Shown: piece by piece, positions 8,089 through 17,048 of the stretch
Position numbering within the stretch: position 1 is the first letter of the stretch
How the letters are laid out: each line of letters opens with the position of its first letter
DNA from: Anaerostipes sp.
GTDB lineage: Bacteria; Bacillota; Clostridia; Lachnospirales; Lachnospiraceae
Length of the DNA stretch: 64,000 nucleotides
Assembly: GCF_018381315.1 (NCBI RefSeq)
Contig: NZ_JAGZSD010000014.1
Coordinates: forward strand, 1-64,000
Direction of reading: 5' to 3'
Translations under genes and position numbers: made by a program
The notes under the pieces: generated by a model
What the model was told of the DNA's origin: nothing
The model's input: only the letters and a program-made list of their open reading frames with translations
Databases searched by the model: none

Positions 8089-8107
8089 GTTGTTTAGTTT
8101 TTTAGTA

Positions 8108-8171
8108 TAGTTTTTCTGCATTGTCGGAAGGAGGCCTTTCCAGAGCCGACTGGAGATAATGTAGAAAAACT
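8108..8171. repeat. 64-nt structured repeat element, copy B
   Basis: Arms AGTTTTTCTGCATT (8109-8122) and AATGTAGAAAAACT (8158-8171), with inner GTCGG/CCGAC pairing around GGAAGG/CCTTTCC. It abuts the gdhA stop codon (8171-8173, minus strand), so it lies in the gdhA 3' untranslated region. It is 60/64 identical to copy A at 3545-3608, and the four differences are pairing-neutral. Confidence 0.7.
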
Positions 8172-9505
8172 TACACAATCCCCTGTGCTGTCATTGCATC
8201 TACAACTTTTTCAAATCCTGCAATGTTAGCACCTGCAACATAGTTTCCTTCCATACCGTAACGTTTTGCAGCGTCATCTAAGTTGTGGAAGATATTGACC
8301 ATAATATTCTGTAATTTTCCGTCTACTTCCTCAAATGACCAGCTTAAGCGCTCGCTGTTCTGAGACATTTCCAAAGCGGATGTTGCAACACCGCCGGCAT
8401 TGGCTGCTTTTCCAGGAGCAAATAAGATGTTGTTTGCCTGAAGGTATTCTGTTGCTTCCAGTGTTGTAGGCATGTTTGCACCTTCTGCCACAGCATAGCA
8501 TCCGTTAGCAACTAATGTCTTGGCATCTTCAATGCCCAATTCGTTCTGAGTTGCACATGGAAGAGCAACATCACAGGCTACAGTCCAAACACCTTTTCCT
8601 TCATGGTATTCAGCGCTTGGACGTGCTTTTGCATATTCTGTAAGACGTGCACGTTTTACTTCTTTTACCTCTTTTAACAGAGCCACATCAATTCCATCTT
8701 TGTCATAGATCCAGCCAGTGGAGTCAGAAACAGTTACAACTTTAGCGCCTAACTGCTGTGCTTTCTGAGTAGCGTAGATGGCAACGTTTCCGGAACCGGA
8801 AATACATACCGTGGCATCTTTCAGGGATTTTCCATTACATTTCAGCATTTCATCTGTAAGATAGAGAAGACCGTATCCGGTAGCTTCTGTACGTGCAAGG
8901 GATCCGCCGTAAGACAGGCCCTTTCCTGTGAGCACGCCTTCGTATACACCGCGGATTCTTTTGTACTGTCCGAACATGTAGCCGATTTCTCTGGCACCTG
9001 TACCGATATCTCCTGCCGGCACGTCAGTGTCTGCACCGATATATTTGCAAAGCTCTGTCATAAAGCTCTGGCAGAACGCCATAACTTCTCTGTCAGATTT
9101 TCCTTTTGGATCAAAGTCAGATCCGCCTTTTCCTCCGCCGATCGGAAGGCCTGTAAGAGAATTCTTAAAGATCTGTTCAAATCCTAAAAACTTGATGATA
9201 CCAAGATTTACAGACGGATGGAGTCTTAATCCGCCTTTGTAAGGCCCGATGGCACTGTTGAACTGAACACGGTAACCAGTGTTTACCTGTACCTGTCCTT
9301 TGTCATCTACCCAAGGCACACGAAATTTGAACTGGCGTTCCGGATTTACAAGACGCTCTAATAAAGCTTCTTTTCTAAACTTTTCCTCATTGGCTTCTAC
9401 GACTGCGCGAAGAGATTCCAGTACTTCTTTGACTGCCTGATGGAATTCCGGTTCTGCAGGATTCTGGGCAACCACTTTCTCAATTACTTCATCAATGTAT
9501 GACAT
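8171..9505 (-). CDS. gdhA: NADP-specific glutamate dehydrogenase
   Basis: 444 aa hexameric glutamate dehydrogenase that aminates 2-oxoglutarate with ammonium and NADPH. Visible are the substrate-binding PIGGGKGGSDFDPKGKSD block, the PAGDIGTGAREIG motif, the Rossmann loop ISGSGNVA and the ADEGANMPTT-like stretch AVAEGANMPTTLEA. Length matches the bacterial NADP enzyme (about 447 aa). AAGGAGG on the minus strand (plus 9512-9518) precedes the start. It is monocistronic with its own promoter (9566-9594) and shares a terminator region with the convergent ABC operon. Confidence 0.96.
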   Translation of the reverse strand: MSYIDEVIEKVVAQNPAEPEFHQAVKEVLESLRAVVEANEEKFRKEALLERLVNPERQFKFRVPWVDDKGQVQVNTGYRVQFNSAIGPYKGGLRLHPSVNLGIIKFLGFEQIFKNSLTGLPIGGGKGGSDFDPKGKSDREVMAFCQSFMTELCKYIGADTDVPAGDIGTGAREIGYMFGQYKRIRGVYEGVLTGKGLSYGGSLARTEATGYGLLYLTDEMLKCNGKSLKDATVCISGSGNVAIYATQKAQQLGAKVVTVSDSTGWIYDKDGIDVALLKEVKEVKRARLTEYAKARPSAEYHEGKGVWTVACDVALPCATQNELGIEDAKTLVANGCYAVAEGANMPTTLEATEYLQANNILFAPGKAANAGGVATSALEMSQNSERLSWSFEEVDGKLQNIMVNIFHNLDDAAKRYGMEGNYVAGANIAGFEKVVDAMTAQGIV

Positions 9506-9565
9506 TGTGTATCCTCCTTAAACAATACATTAGTATTTTGCTATGCGTGGACTTTTGTCGATAAC

Positions 9566-9594
9566 ATTATACAAGAAATGTTTTCAGAAAACAA
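9566..9594 (-). promoter_or_regulatory. Sigma-A promoter for gdhA
   Basis: Read on the minus strand: TTGTTT, 17 bp, TATAAT. The leader is about 55 nt. Confidence 0.65.
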
Positions 9595-9670
9595 TAGTAA
9601 ATTACTGCTTTAATGTGCTAAAGCAAATATAAGAAAGGGATGGGGAATTGTTTCATGTTTTATGAAGGGT

Positions 9671-9680
9671 ATGATATAAT
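9671..9680 (+). promoter_or_regulatory. Extended -10 promoter for the glycosyltransferase/YfhO pair
   Basis: ATGATATAAT, i.e. a TGn extension followed by TATAAT (9675-9680). No good -35 hexamer is visible at the usual distance. The gene starts 27 nt downstream. Confidence 0.5.
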
Positions 9681-9707
9681 AACAAAATATATGGAAAGGA
9701 AATAATT

Positions 9708-10439
9708 ATGAAAAGTTCAGTTGTCATTGCTTACTATAATGGAAAAGAATATATAAAGGAACAGGCAGATTCTATACTCAGACAGCTTGGATCTGAGGAT
9801 GAACTGATTATTTCTGTGGATTCTGACCAGGATGGATCTGGAGATCTGCTGAAAGAATTGGCCGAAAATGATGAAAGGGTTCAGGTCATCAAAGGGCCGG
9901 GACTGGGGGTCGTAAAAAATTTTCAGAACGGATTATTCCGCTGCACAGGGGATGTGGTCTTTTTGGCTGACCAGGATGATGTGTGGGTTCCTGAGAAAAT
10001 TGAAAAGGTAACAGCCTGCTTTGAGGATCCGTCTGTCACCGTAGTGGTCCACAATGCACAGATTTCAGATGAGAATCTGAAAAGCCTGAATGAGACAACC
10101 TTTCAGTGGAGAGACAGCGGCCCCGGGTTTTGGAAAAATATAAAGAAGAACTCATATATCGGATGCTGCATGGCATTTCGCAGAGATATGCTGAAGCGCC
10201 TGCTTCCGGTGCCGGATTCTATCTGGATTCATGATCAGTGGATCGGACTGCTTGCTGAACAGCTGGGCAGGGCAGTATTTTTAGACGATATTCTGTTACT
10301 TTACCGCAGGCACGGCGGAAATGTAACAGAACTTACTCACGGCAGTGTCATATCCATGATGAAAAAGCGATATGCTATGATTATTGAAGTCAATCGGCGC
10401 ATCAGGAGGTGGAAGAGAGAAGATGCCAAAACGAAATAA
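9708..10439 (+). CDS. Family 2 glycosyltransferase
   Basis: 243 aa GT-A glycosyltransferase. The N-terminal SVVIAYYNGKEYIKEQADSI and the acidic LADQDDVW (metal/nucleotide-sugar DxD region) identify a GT2 enzyme of the rhamnosyl/polysaccharide type. There is no transmembrane anchor. It overlaps the start of the YfhO-like membrane gene by 17 nt, so both probably act on the same cell-surface glycan: GT2 charging a carrier or polymer and YfhO working on the outer face (inference). Acceptor and sugar are unknown. Confidence 0.85.
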   Translation: MKSSVVIAYYNGKEYIKEQADSILRQLGSEDELIISVDSDQDGSGDLLKELAENDERVQVIKGPGLGVVKNFQNGLFRCTGDVVFLADQDDVWVPEKIEKVTACFEDPSVTVVVHNAQISDENLKSLNETTFQWRDSGPGFWKNIKKNSYIGCCMAFRRDMLKRLLPVPDSIWIHDQWIGLLAEQLGRAVFLDDILLLYRRHGGNVTELTHGSVISMMKKRYAMIIEVNRRIRRWKREDAKTK

Positions 10440-12981
10440 TTTTTACCGGAGAAATAAATCTTTAATTTGGGCATTTCTTGCCCCATTTTTCATACTGGAA
10501 GGTATTGCAGTTGTGATGGGAGTACAGCCATTCGGAGACAACTCCTTTCTGATTGTGGATGCACTGCATCAGTATCTGCCGTTCTTTGCAGATTACCATG
10601 ATAAACTGCGGTCCATGGACAGCCTGTTTTATTCTTTCCACGGGGGCCTGGGATATAATTTTCTGGGATTGTGGGCGTACTATCTGTCCAGCCCGCTGAA
10701 TCTTGTAATCGTACTGTTTCCCAAAGAGATGCTGAATATGGTTCTCAGCCACCTCTATATTATAAAGATAGCCCTGTGCGGACTGACGGCAGCCTATTAT
10801 TTCAGATCCAGGGATAAGAAAAGACAGGATATCAGCACTGCGGTATTCGGGCTTTGCTATGCACTGAGCAGTTATATTGTTGGATACAGCTGGAATATTA
10901 TGTGGCTGGAAGTTATGATGATGCTTCCGCTGATCCTTGCCGGGACAGACCGTCTTATAAAAAAGCGGGACGGCAGGCTTTACTGTGCTGCGCTGTTCTT
11001 TTCACTGCTTTGTAACTTCTACATGTCATTTATGACCTGTCTGTTTCTTGTGTTATGGTACCTGCTGTATGACCATAAAAGGGTGAAGGACTTTTTTGTA
11101 AACGGATTGAAATTTGCAGGCTATTCCATTCTGTCAGCCATGATGGCAGGCGCGGTTCTGCTTCCGGCTTACCTGGGAATTATGAAAACATCTTCTGCTA
11201 AATGGGATTTCCCGAAGGATCTGTGGTATGGCAGCTTTGCAGATCTTTACTGCCGCCAGTTTTTAGGAACAGCCCCGATTACCAACTCTGTAAATGATGG
11301 GGAGATCAATCTTTACTGCGGCATCCTGACTCTGATCTTTGTGCTGTTTTACTTTATGGCGTCAAGGATTTCGTGGAAGACAAAGATCAAAAGAGCACTG
11401 CTTTTGCTTTTATTGTTTTTCAGTTTCAATATGCCGCTTTTGGGCTATATCTGGCATGGATTTCATAATCAGTACGGAATTCCGAACCGGTTCGCATATC
11501 TGTATATTTTTCTTCTGCTGATCATGGCTTATGACGGGCTTTTGGTCATAAAAAGAGAAGGGCGGCAGCAGGCGTGGAAGCTGTGCATATCCTGCGGTAT
11601 TTTCTGCATGTCTGTGGGCATTGCCAGCCTTCTGAATACAAAGGCTTTTGACCGAAAGGTGCTGGCACTCACCACAGCAGCTGTGTTCCTTTATCTTGTT
11701 GTGTTTGCACTGTATGACAGAAAAACGCTTTCCAGGCGCGGAATGGTAGTGATCTGTTCTGTGGTGCTGGCGATAGAAGTGGCTGGCATGGCTGTTTACG
11801 GCTTTTCAGAAAATGGTCAGGTAATGGTCAGTGAATACTTCGGCGATACAAAAAACATCCAGAAAGTAAAAGATAAATATAAGACCGGGCCGGACCGGAG
11901 AATGGAACTGATGAAAGGGAAAATGCTGGATGAGAGTATCTGGCATACCTTGTACGGAGTGACCATGTTTGGTTCCACAGCTCTTGGAAATGTTGTGGAT
12001 ATAATGGATGATTTAGGGTTTTACACAGGCATCAATGAATATCTGTATGAGGGGGCAACTCCGTTTACCAATAATCTGCTTGGGGTGCGGTACAATCTTC
12101 TCAGGACAGCGGATACGAATACGACAGATTTTCAGTATCTGGATCGGATCGGAGACATCAATGTATATGGTAATTCTTACACCACGTCTGTGGGCTATGG
12201 CATGAAAAAGTCCGCATACAAATGGAAGTATGATGACGTAAATCCATTCCTGGTTCAGAACAGGCTGTCCGCCGATGGATTTGGCGGAAATGATATATTT
12301 CATATGATTAAGACAGCCAAGCCTAAGACCAATGCCTGTAAGATCACTCAGAGCAATGACGGGGAATATGTTTTTGAAAACACGGCCAGTCTTTCTAACA
12401 ATATGATCTTTGAGATTCCGGTTACAGAGGACGGTAAGCTTTATTTCCATTTTGACGGAAGCCAGGTAGAGGATACGGTCATTTACCGCAATAATGAAGT
12501 GTATGCAAGCGGACGCCTGAATGCACAGTGCATTTATCTTGGAGAACTGAAAAAGGGAGATCATATCACAGTCAATATGAAGCTCAAACAGGATGACCTC
12601 ATGTCCGGAGTGGTCAGGGTTACCCTTGCGTCACTGGATGAGGATGCTATGAAGGACCTGGACGGCAAAATGCAGCAGCAGGCATTCCGGTTAAAAAATT
12701 CCTCCAGCAGCACGCTGAAAGGATCTGTAAACATGGAAGAAGCAGGACCGGTATTCTTCTCTGTCCCTTATGACAAGGGCTGGAAAGTGCTTGTGGACGG
12801 TAAAGAGACAGAAGCAAAATCTCTTGGAAAGGCATTTCTTTGTGTGGATGTTTCGGAAGGTAAACATGAGATCAAGCTGGAATACTGCCCGGAAGGATTT
12901 AAGGAGGGTATTGTTCTGACGGCTTTGGGATGGCTGATATTTGCAGCTGTCTGCCTGAGAAAACGAAAAAAATCCGCCTAA
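10423..12981 (+). CDS. YfhO family membrane glycosyltransferase
   Basis: 852 aa polytopic protein with about a dozen hydrophobic segments in the first ~470 residues, a large extracytoplasmic domain and one C-terminal helix before a KRKKSA tail. The first loop (PFGDNSFLIVDALHQYLPFF) is the conserved acidic loop of the YfhO/GT-C family, whose studied members glycosylate lipoteichoic acid using a lipid-linked sugar. ATG 10423 is chosen with AGGAGG at 10404-10409; the in-frame ATG at 10384 lies deep in the previous gene. Paired with the GT2 gene upstream. Confidence 0.85.
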   Translation: MPKRNNFYRRNKSLIWAFLAPFFILEGIAVVMGVQPFGDNSFLIVDALHQYLPFFADYHDKLRSMDSLFYSFHGGLGYNFLGLWAYYLSSPLNLVIVLFPKEMLNMVLSHLYIIKIALCGLTAAYYFRSRDKKRQDISTAVFGLCYALSSYIVGYSWNIMWLEVMMMLPLILAGTDRLIKKRDGRLYCAALFFSLLCNFYMSFMTCLFLVLWYLLYDHKRVKDFFVNGLKFAGYSILSAMMAGAVLLPAYLGIMKTSSAKWDFPKDLWYGSFADLYCRQFLGTAPITNSVNDGEINLYCGILTLIFVLFYFMASRISWKTKIKRALLLLLLFFSFNMPLLGYIWHGFHNQYGIPNRFAYLYIFLLLIMAYDGLLVIKREGRQQAWKLCISCGIFCMSVGIASLLNTKAFDRKVLALTTAAVFLYLVVFALYDRKTLSRRGMVVICSVVLAIEVAGMAVYGFSENGQVMVSEYFGDTKNIQKVKDKYKTGPDRRMELMKGKMLDESIWHTLYGVTMFGSTALGNVVDIMDDLGFYTGINEYLYEGATPFTNNLLGVRYNLLRTADTNTTDFQYLDRIGDINVYGNSYTTSVGYGMKKSAYKWKYDDVNPFLVQNRLSADGFGGNDIFHMIKTAKPKTNACKITQSNDGEYVFENTASLSNNMIFEIPVTEDGKLYFHFDGSQVEDTVIYRNNEVYASGRLNAQCIYLGELKKGDHITVNMKLKQDDLMSGVVRVTLASLDEDAMKDLDGKMQQQAFRLKNSSSSTLKGSVNMEEAGPVFFSVPYDKGWKVLVDGKETEAKSLGKAFLCVDVSEGKHEIKLEYCPEGFKEGIVLTALGWLIFAAVCLRKRKKSA

Positions 12982-13286
12982 GCGGAGAGGAAGCCGGGAA
13001 CAGTTAAGTTCCCGGCCGGTTATGAAAAAATTTTAAAAGCCTAGCAATCAAATATGTTTGGTTACTATGATTTTAGTATAAGCGTAAAATGTGAGGGGAA
13101 TTTGACAAGAATATGAACAAACTGTGAACACAAATATGATTTTTGCCGGTGCCGCTGTCCGCTTTTGCGCGGAAGGTTTAATATTTGAGACAGAAGTGTA
13201 AGAAAAAAATAAGTTTTTTATTGCTATTTGCGAAGAAATGATGTGTTAAACTAAGCGGGTAAGAATAATTTACGGAGGAAAATGAG
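12982..13286 (+). other. 305-bp gap between yfhO-like and DUF1002 genes
   Basis: It holds a terminator-like hairpin at 12993-13016, a small GC-rich hairpin near 13155-13175 and AT-rich sequence before the DUF1002 gene. TTGCTA at 13221-13226 could be a weak -35, but the matching -10 is poor. I see no gene here. Confidence 0.4.
12993..13016 (+). terminator. Terminator-like hairpin after the yfhO-like gene
   Basis: GCCGGGAAC (12993-13001) pairs with GTTCCCGGC (13008-13016). The following T-rich tract is weak (GGTTATGAAAAAATTTT). Confidence 0.55.
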
Positions 13287-14162
13287 ATGAGAAAAAGAAA
13301 AAGTTTATTCAGAGCGGCGGCCGCAGTTATGGCGGCAGTCATGGCATTTTCATTTATGCCGTCGAAATTCGTTAAAGCAGACAGTGTGGATGGTGAACAA
13401 TATCTGGCATTGGGAGCGGATTTAAGCTCAAAAGAGAAACAGACAGTGCTGGAATTGCTGGGCGTAAGCGATACAGCAAGCTATACGATGATTCAAGTCA
13501 CAAATAAAGAGGAGCATGAATATCTGGGAGACTATCTGTCCAGCAAGGTCATTGGCAGCAGAGCGCTGTCTTCTGTCACTGTCAAGAAGACGGACAGCGG
13601 AAGCGGCGTCAATGTTCAGACAGAGAATATTACATACTGTACGGAAGGGATGTACAAGAACGCTCTTGTAACCGCAGGTATCAAAGATGCAGAGGTGAAG
13701 GTGGCCGGACCTTTCAAGATCTCCGGTACTGCTGCACTGGTGGGAGTTATGAAGTCCTATGAGGCCATGACTGGAAAGAAAATTCCTGAGAAGAGCAAGG
13801 ATGCGGCAACAGATGAGCTGATCACTACCGGTGAAGTGGCAGAGAGCATCGGAAAAGAGGATGCAGAAAAGCTTATCGCCGATGTAAAGCAGAAGGTGGC
13901 AGAGGACAATTTAAAGACTCCGGAGGAAATCGGCAATGCGATCAACGAGTCTGCAAAGGATTTAGAGATCAATCTTTCTGAGGCTGACCGTCAAAAGATT
14001 CAGGATCTGATGGATAAGATCTCTGATCTGAACCTGAATGTGGATCAGTTAAAGGAGCAGGCAAAGGATATTTATAATAAACTCAATGACAGCGGTTTTT
14101 TTGAGAAGGTAAAAAACTGGTTTTCAGGATTTGTGGATACCATTAAAGGATTATTCAGCTAA
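13287..14162 (+). CDS. DUF1002 domain-containing secreted protein
   Basis: 291 aa. A clear signal peptide (basic start, hydrophobic core to about residue 25, processing near VKADS) is followed by the DUF1002 region: YLALGADLSSKEKQTVLELLG, VTNKEEHEYLG, YCTEGMYKNALVTAGI and AALVGVMKSYEAMTG. The last ~90 residues are helical and charged. Family members (YpuA-like) are exported proteins of unknown function that are common in spore-forming Firmicutes. GGAGGAAA precedes ATG 13287. A BofA-like gene follows after a hairpin that may both terminate transcription and hold its ribosome site. Confidence 0.8.
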   Translation: MRKRKSLFRAAAAVMAAVMAFSFMPSKFVKADSVDGEQYLALGADLSSKEKQTVLELLGVSDTASYTMIQVTNKEEHEYLGDYLSSKVIGSRALSSVTVKKTDSGSGVNVQTENITYCTEGMYKNALVTAGIKDAEVKVAGPFKISGTAALVGVMKSYEAMTGKKIPEKSKDAATDELITTGEVAESIGKEDAEKLIADVKQKVAEDNLKTPEEIGNAINESAKDLEINLSEADRQKIQDLMDKISDLNLNVDQLKEQAKDIYNKLNDSGFFEKVKNWFSGFVDTIKGLFS

Positions 14163-14180
14163 TTAAAAAAATTGGATTAA

Positions 14181-14224
14181 CCCTCCTTATGTTTACATAC
14201 ATTAGACATAAGGAGGGATTTTTT
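14181..14224 (+). terminator. Hairpin acting as terminator and Shine-Dalgarno sequester
   Basis: CCCTCCTTATGT (14181-14192) pairs perfectly with ACATAAGGAGGG (14206-14217), and a T-run (14219-14224) runs straight into ATG 14225. The 3' arm contains the AAGGAGG of the BofA-like gene, so the stem would mask it in read-through transcripts. Confidence 0.7.
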
Positions 14225-14491
14225 ATGGATCAGAATCAGATGCTTTTGTACATAATGGTGGGAGGCTGCGGCCTCTGCGTGCTTTACGGAATACTAAAGA
14301 GGCCGTCTTACCTCCTGGTCTTGCTTGCAAGAGGAGGGTTCTGTGCGGCTCTCGTATTTGTCATCCATGCCTATTGCCAGAAAAATGGAATCCATGCGCC
14401 TGTGGATTTAAATATAGCATCAATAGGGACAGGGGCTCTTTTGGGACTGCCCGGAATCGTAGTATTGTATGTCTTGGGATGCATCGTATGA
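14225..14491 (+). CDS. BofA family membrane protein (pro-sigma-K processing inhibitor type)
   Basis: 88 aa with three hydrophobic segments. The C-terminal DLNIASIGTGALLGLPG followed by IVVLYVLG matches the signature of BofA proteins, which in Bacillus hold the SpoIVFB protease inactive during sporulation. ATG 14225 is 7 nt after AAGGAGGG; an ATG at 14189 lies inside the hairpin loop and lacks a ribosome site. Many Lachnospiraceae carry such a protein, and the real role here is unproven. It ends at TGA 14489-14491, directly before the second copy of the 34-nt repeat. Confidence 0.75.
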   Translation: MDQNQMLLYIMVGGCGLCVLYGILKRPSYLLVLLARGGFCAALVFVIHAYCQKNGIHAPVDLNIASIGTGALLGLPGIVVLYVLGCIV

Positions 14492-14525
14492 CATGCAGAA
14501 CATGGACACCGTGTCTGCCAGATAA
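14492..14525 (+). repeat. 34-nt dispersed repeat, copy 2
   Basis: Same sequence as 3477-3510 at 29 of 34 positions (CATGCAGAACATGGAC, then GTGTCTGC and GATAA). It starts at the base after the BofA-like stop codon. The partner arm seen at 3429-3444 is absent here. Confidence 0.5.
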
Positions 14526-14560
14526 AGAGATCTGCTGTAAAATTTAATATCTGTTTCAGA

Positions 14561-14587
14561 AAACTGCACAAACCCGTGCAGTTTTTT
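14561..14587 (+). terminator. Rho-independent terminator after the BofA-like gene
   Basis: AAACTGCAC (14561-14569) and GTGCAGTTT (14576-14584), followed by three more T. Confidence 0.9.
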
Positions 14588-14628
14588 GGCGTTCAGAGTA
14601 TTGCAGGCGAACTTGAAAATATTTGGTT

Positions 14629-14657
14629 TTGCACGGATATGAATACAAACATATAAT
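14629..14657 (+). promoter_or_regulatory. Sigma-A promoter of the ascorbate-type PTS operon
   Basis: TTGCAC (14629-14634), 17 bp, TATAAT (14652-14657). The GTG start of the regulator gene lies 22 nt downstream. Confidence 0.7.
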
Positions 14658-14678
14658 GATTTTAAGGAGGGGGAAGAA

Positions 14679-16754
14679 GTGAATAATCGATTAAAAACTA
14701 TTTTCTTATTCTTAATACAAAATGATGATCAGCATGTGACAGTGAAGGACCTTTCACACAGGTTTTCGATCAGCATGAGGACTGCTTACAGTGACTTAAA
14801 CCAGATTGACGATTTTCTTTTAGAAAACGGCTTTATGTCTCTGACCAGAGAAAAGAGCAAAGGAGTTATGCTGCAGCTGGACAGCCAGGCGAAAAGGCAG
14901 CTTCAGAAGATTTTATGGAGCGGTAAGGACACAAATTATTCTCCCAGGGAACGAAGTCTCCAGATTATCCGTTATCTGCTGGAAGGACCGGACTATATTA
15001 CTATTGATGAGATATCCAACCATTTTCAATATTCCAGAAACACCATTGTCAATGATTTGAAAAAGGTGAAAAGCTGGCTGGATGGACATGATTTGAAATT
15101 GATGACGTATCCGTATAAAGGGATCTGCATTGAGGGCAGGGAACGTTCCGTGAGAGCTGCATGGACATCCTGCCTCACAGAAGACAGTGGAGTGAAAAAT
15201 CTTACAAATGAGCTGAGGAATTTGAATAAAACCAAGAGTGAAGCTGAAGCATTAAAACTGATTCAGACCATATCTGATCTGGAAGAGGAACTGAACACAA
15301 GACTTTCGGATGAAGCCTATGGGCGGATCGTGCTGTGCCTTGGATTTTCCGTTTACAGAATCCGGAATGGAAAGGAAATAGAAAAGACATTCCTGTACCC
15401 GGGGTTAGAAGAATCAAATGAGTATCAGGCAGTCTCAGACAAAGGAAGTGAGATTGAAGAAGCTTTTGGCATACAGTTTTCCGGAAATGAAAAGGCTTAT
15501 CTTGCCTCCCTTTTTATCGCCAGCAGTCTGCAGGATGAAAAGAATTTCGGTAAGATTGTGAACCAATGGCTGCCGCTTCAGATAGTGGTCAGAAAATTAA
15601 TCATGGCTATGGAAGCAGAGCTGAATGCAGAATTTATGTCAGATCAGCAGCTGTTTTACGGCCTGCTGGCACACTTGCGGCCGGCATATTACAGAATTCT
15701 CTGTGGTATGCCCACCGACAATCCTATGTATGAATATGTCACAGAGAATTTCAGCCTGATCCATGAGAGCATGATGGACCGCATTTCTATTGCAGAGCAG
15801 GACCTTGGCATCACGTTTCCGGAAGAGGAGGTTTCCTTCTTGACAATCTGTTTTGCAGCAGCGCTGGAGCGGCAGAAAAAGAGAAAGAAAAGGCTTCCTT
15901 TTGTCATGGTGGTGTGCAGTACAGGGACAAGCACATCTCAAATGCTCTTATCCCAGTTAAAAAGCAGATTTCAGATTTCTCTTCTCGGTGCCTTTCCGGC
16001 AAGAAAAGCGGATGAAATCCTGCAAAAGCAAAAAGTTGATCTGATTATTTCCACAGTGGAGCTGATCCGGGATGATGTGAAGATTATCAACGTAAGTCCT
16101 GTGCTGGAAAAACATGATATAGAACGGCTGAGTGATGTGCTGAGCACTATTGATACAAACATCAGTATAGATGAAATTTTGGGAATCATGAAACGCCATG
16201 GATCCATTCAGGATGAAGGAGGGCTGAAGGAAGAACTTAGACAGTATTTTGAACCGGAGATGATAGATTCAATAAAGACAGGAAAGGACAGAGATCCAAT
16301 GTTGATAGAAGTATTAAACGAAGACTTGATTGAGACAAACGCAGAAATACAGACCAGGGACGAAGCGGTCAGAGAAAGCGGGCGGCTTCTGTGCAGACAG
16401 GGGTTTGCCAGAGAAAGCTATGTGGAGGCTATGATTCAGAATGTAAAGGAGAACGGAACCTATATTGTCATTGCGCCGGGAATCGCCATGCCTCATGCCA
16501 GACCGGAATGCGGTGCAGAAAAAATAGGCATCAGTCTTATAACATTAAAAGAGCCGGTGGTATTTGGCCATAAGGTCAACGATCCGGTAAAAATCGTGAT
16601 CGGCCTCTGTGCCATAGATCACCAGACTCATTTGACCGCACTTTCAGAGCTGGTGGAAATATTAAATGACAAAGAGAAGATAGATATGATCTTAAAAGCC
16701 GTATCACCGGAGGAAGTGATGGATGTAATAAAGAAAGGAGCAGCCTTATGTTAA
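14679..16754 (+). CDS. PRD/EIIA-containing transcriptional regulator (BglG/MtlR type)
   Basis: 691 aa. In order: N-terminal helix-turn-helix domains (SHRFSISMRTAYSDLNQI and a second HTH near residue 110), two PRD modules, an EIIB-like domain with CSTGTSTSQM (Cys about 413) and a C-terminal EIIA domain with MPHARPECG (His about 606). PTS phosphorylation of PRD, EIIB and EIIA residues tunes DNA binding to sugar availability. Because it carries its own EIIA domain it could also phosphorylate the IIB encoded next; no separate EIIA gene is present in this operon. GTG start with AAGGAGGGGG upstream. It overlaps the IIB gene by 7 nt. Confidence 0.9.
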   Translation: MNNRLKTIFLFLIQNDDQHVTVKDLSHRFSISMRTAYSDLNQIDDFLLENGFMSLTREKSKGVMLQLDSQAKRQLQKILWSGKDTNYSPRERSLQIIRYLLEGPDYITIDEISNHFQYSRNTIVNDLKKVKSWLDGHDLKLMTYPYKGICIEGRERSVRAAWTSCLTEDSGVKNLTNELRNLNKTKSEAEALKLIQTISDLEEELNTRLSDEAYGRIVLCLGFSVYRIRNGKEIEKTFLYPGLEESNEYQAVSDKGSEIEEAFGIQFSGNEKAYLASLFIASSLQDEKNFGKIVNQWLPLQIVVRKLIMAMEAELNAEFMSDQQLFYGLLAHLRPAYYRILCGMPTDNPMYEYVTENFSLIHESMMDRISIAEQDLGITFPEEEVSFLTICFAAALERQKKRKKRLPFVMVVCSTGTSTSQMLLSQLKSRFQISLLGAFPARKADEILQKQKVDLIISTVELIRDDVKIINVSPVLEKHDIERLSDVLSTIDTNISIDEILGIMKRHGSIQDEGGLKEELRQYFEPEMIDSIKTGKDRDPMLIEVLNEDLIETNAEIQTRDEAVRESGRLLCRQGFARESYVEAMIQNVKENGTYIVIAPGIAMPHARPECGAEKIGISLITLKEPVVFGHKVNDPVKIVIGLCAIDHQTHLTALSELVEILNDKEKIDMILKAVSPEEVMDVIKKGAALC

Positions 16755-17023
16755 ATATAGTCACAGTTTGCGGAGCGGGAGTCGGAAGCAGTATGATGAT
16801 GCGCCTCTATGCGCAGCAGAGCCTGTCGGAGGAAGGAATCGAGGCTGTTGTTGAGGCGGCGGATATCGGATCGGTCAATCCGGATGCCTACGATGTGGTA
16901 ATCACTACATCTGATTTTGCAGACCTGCTGCACGCATCAAAAGCAAAAATTATAAGAATTGACAACATGATGGACAAGGGATACTTAAAGGAACAGCTTT
17001 TAAAGACGCTGAAAGAGCTTTAG
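16748..17023 (+). CDS. PTS IIB subunit, ascorbate/SgaB type
   Basis: 91 aa cytosolic phosphotransferase subunit. The phosphorylated Cys lies in IVTVCGAGVGSSMMM at residues 4-18, the signature of lactose/ascorbate-type IIB proteins. It takes phosphate from an EIIA (possibly the EIIA domain of the upstream regulator) and passes it to the sugar in the IIC channel. It starts inside the regulator gene and is followed 25 bp later by IIC. Confidence 0.9.
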   Translation: MLNIVTVCGAGVGSSMMMRLYAQQSLSEEGIEAVVEAADIGSVNPDAYDVVITTSDFADLLHASKAKIIRIDNMMDKGYLKEQLLKTLKEL

Positions 17024-17048
17024 GCGGGGATGAAAGAAAGGATAAAAT

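Noticed and set aside
14189..14224. Longer start (ATG 14189) for the BofA-like protein
   Set aside because: It starts in the hairpin arm and loop with no ribosome site, and it would translate the terminator sequence.
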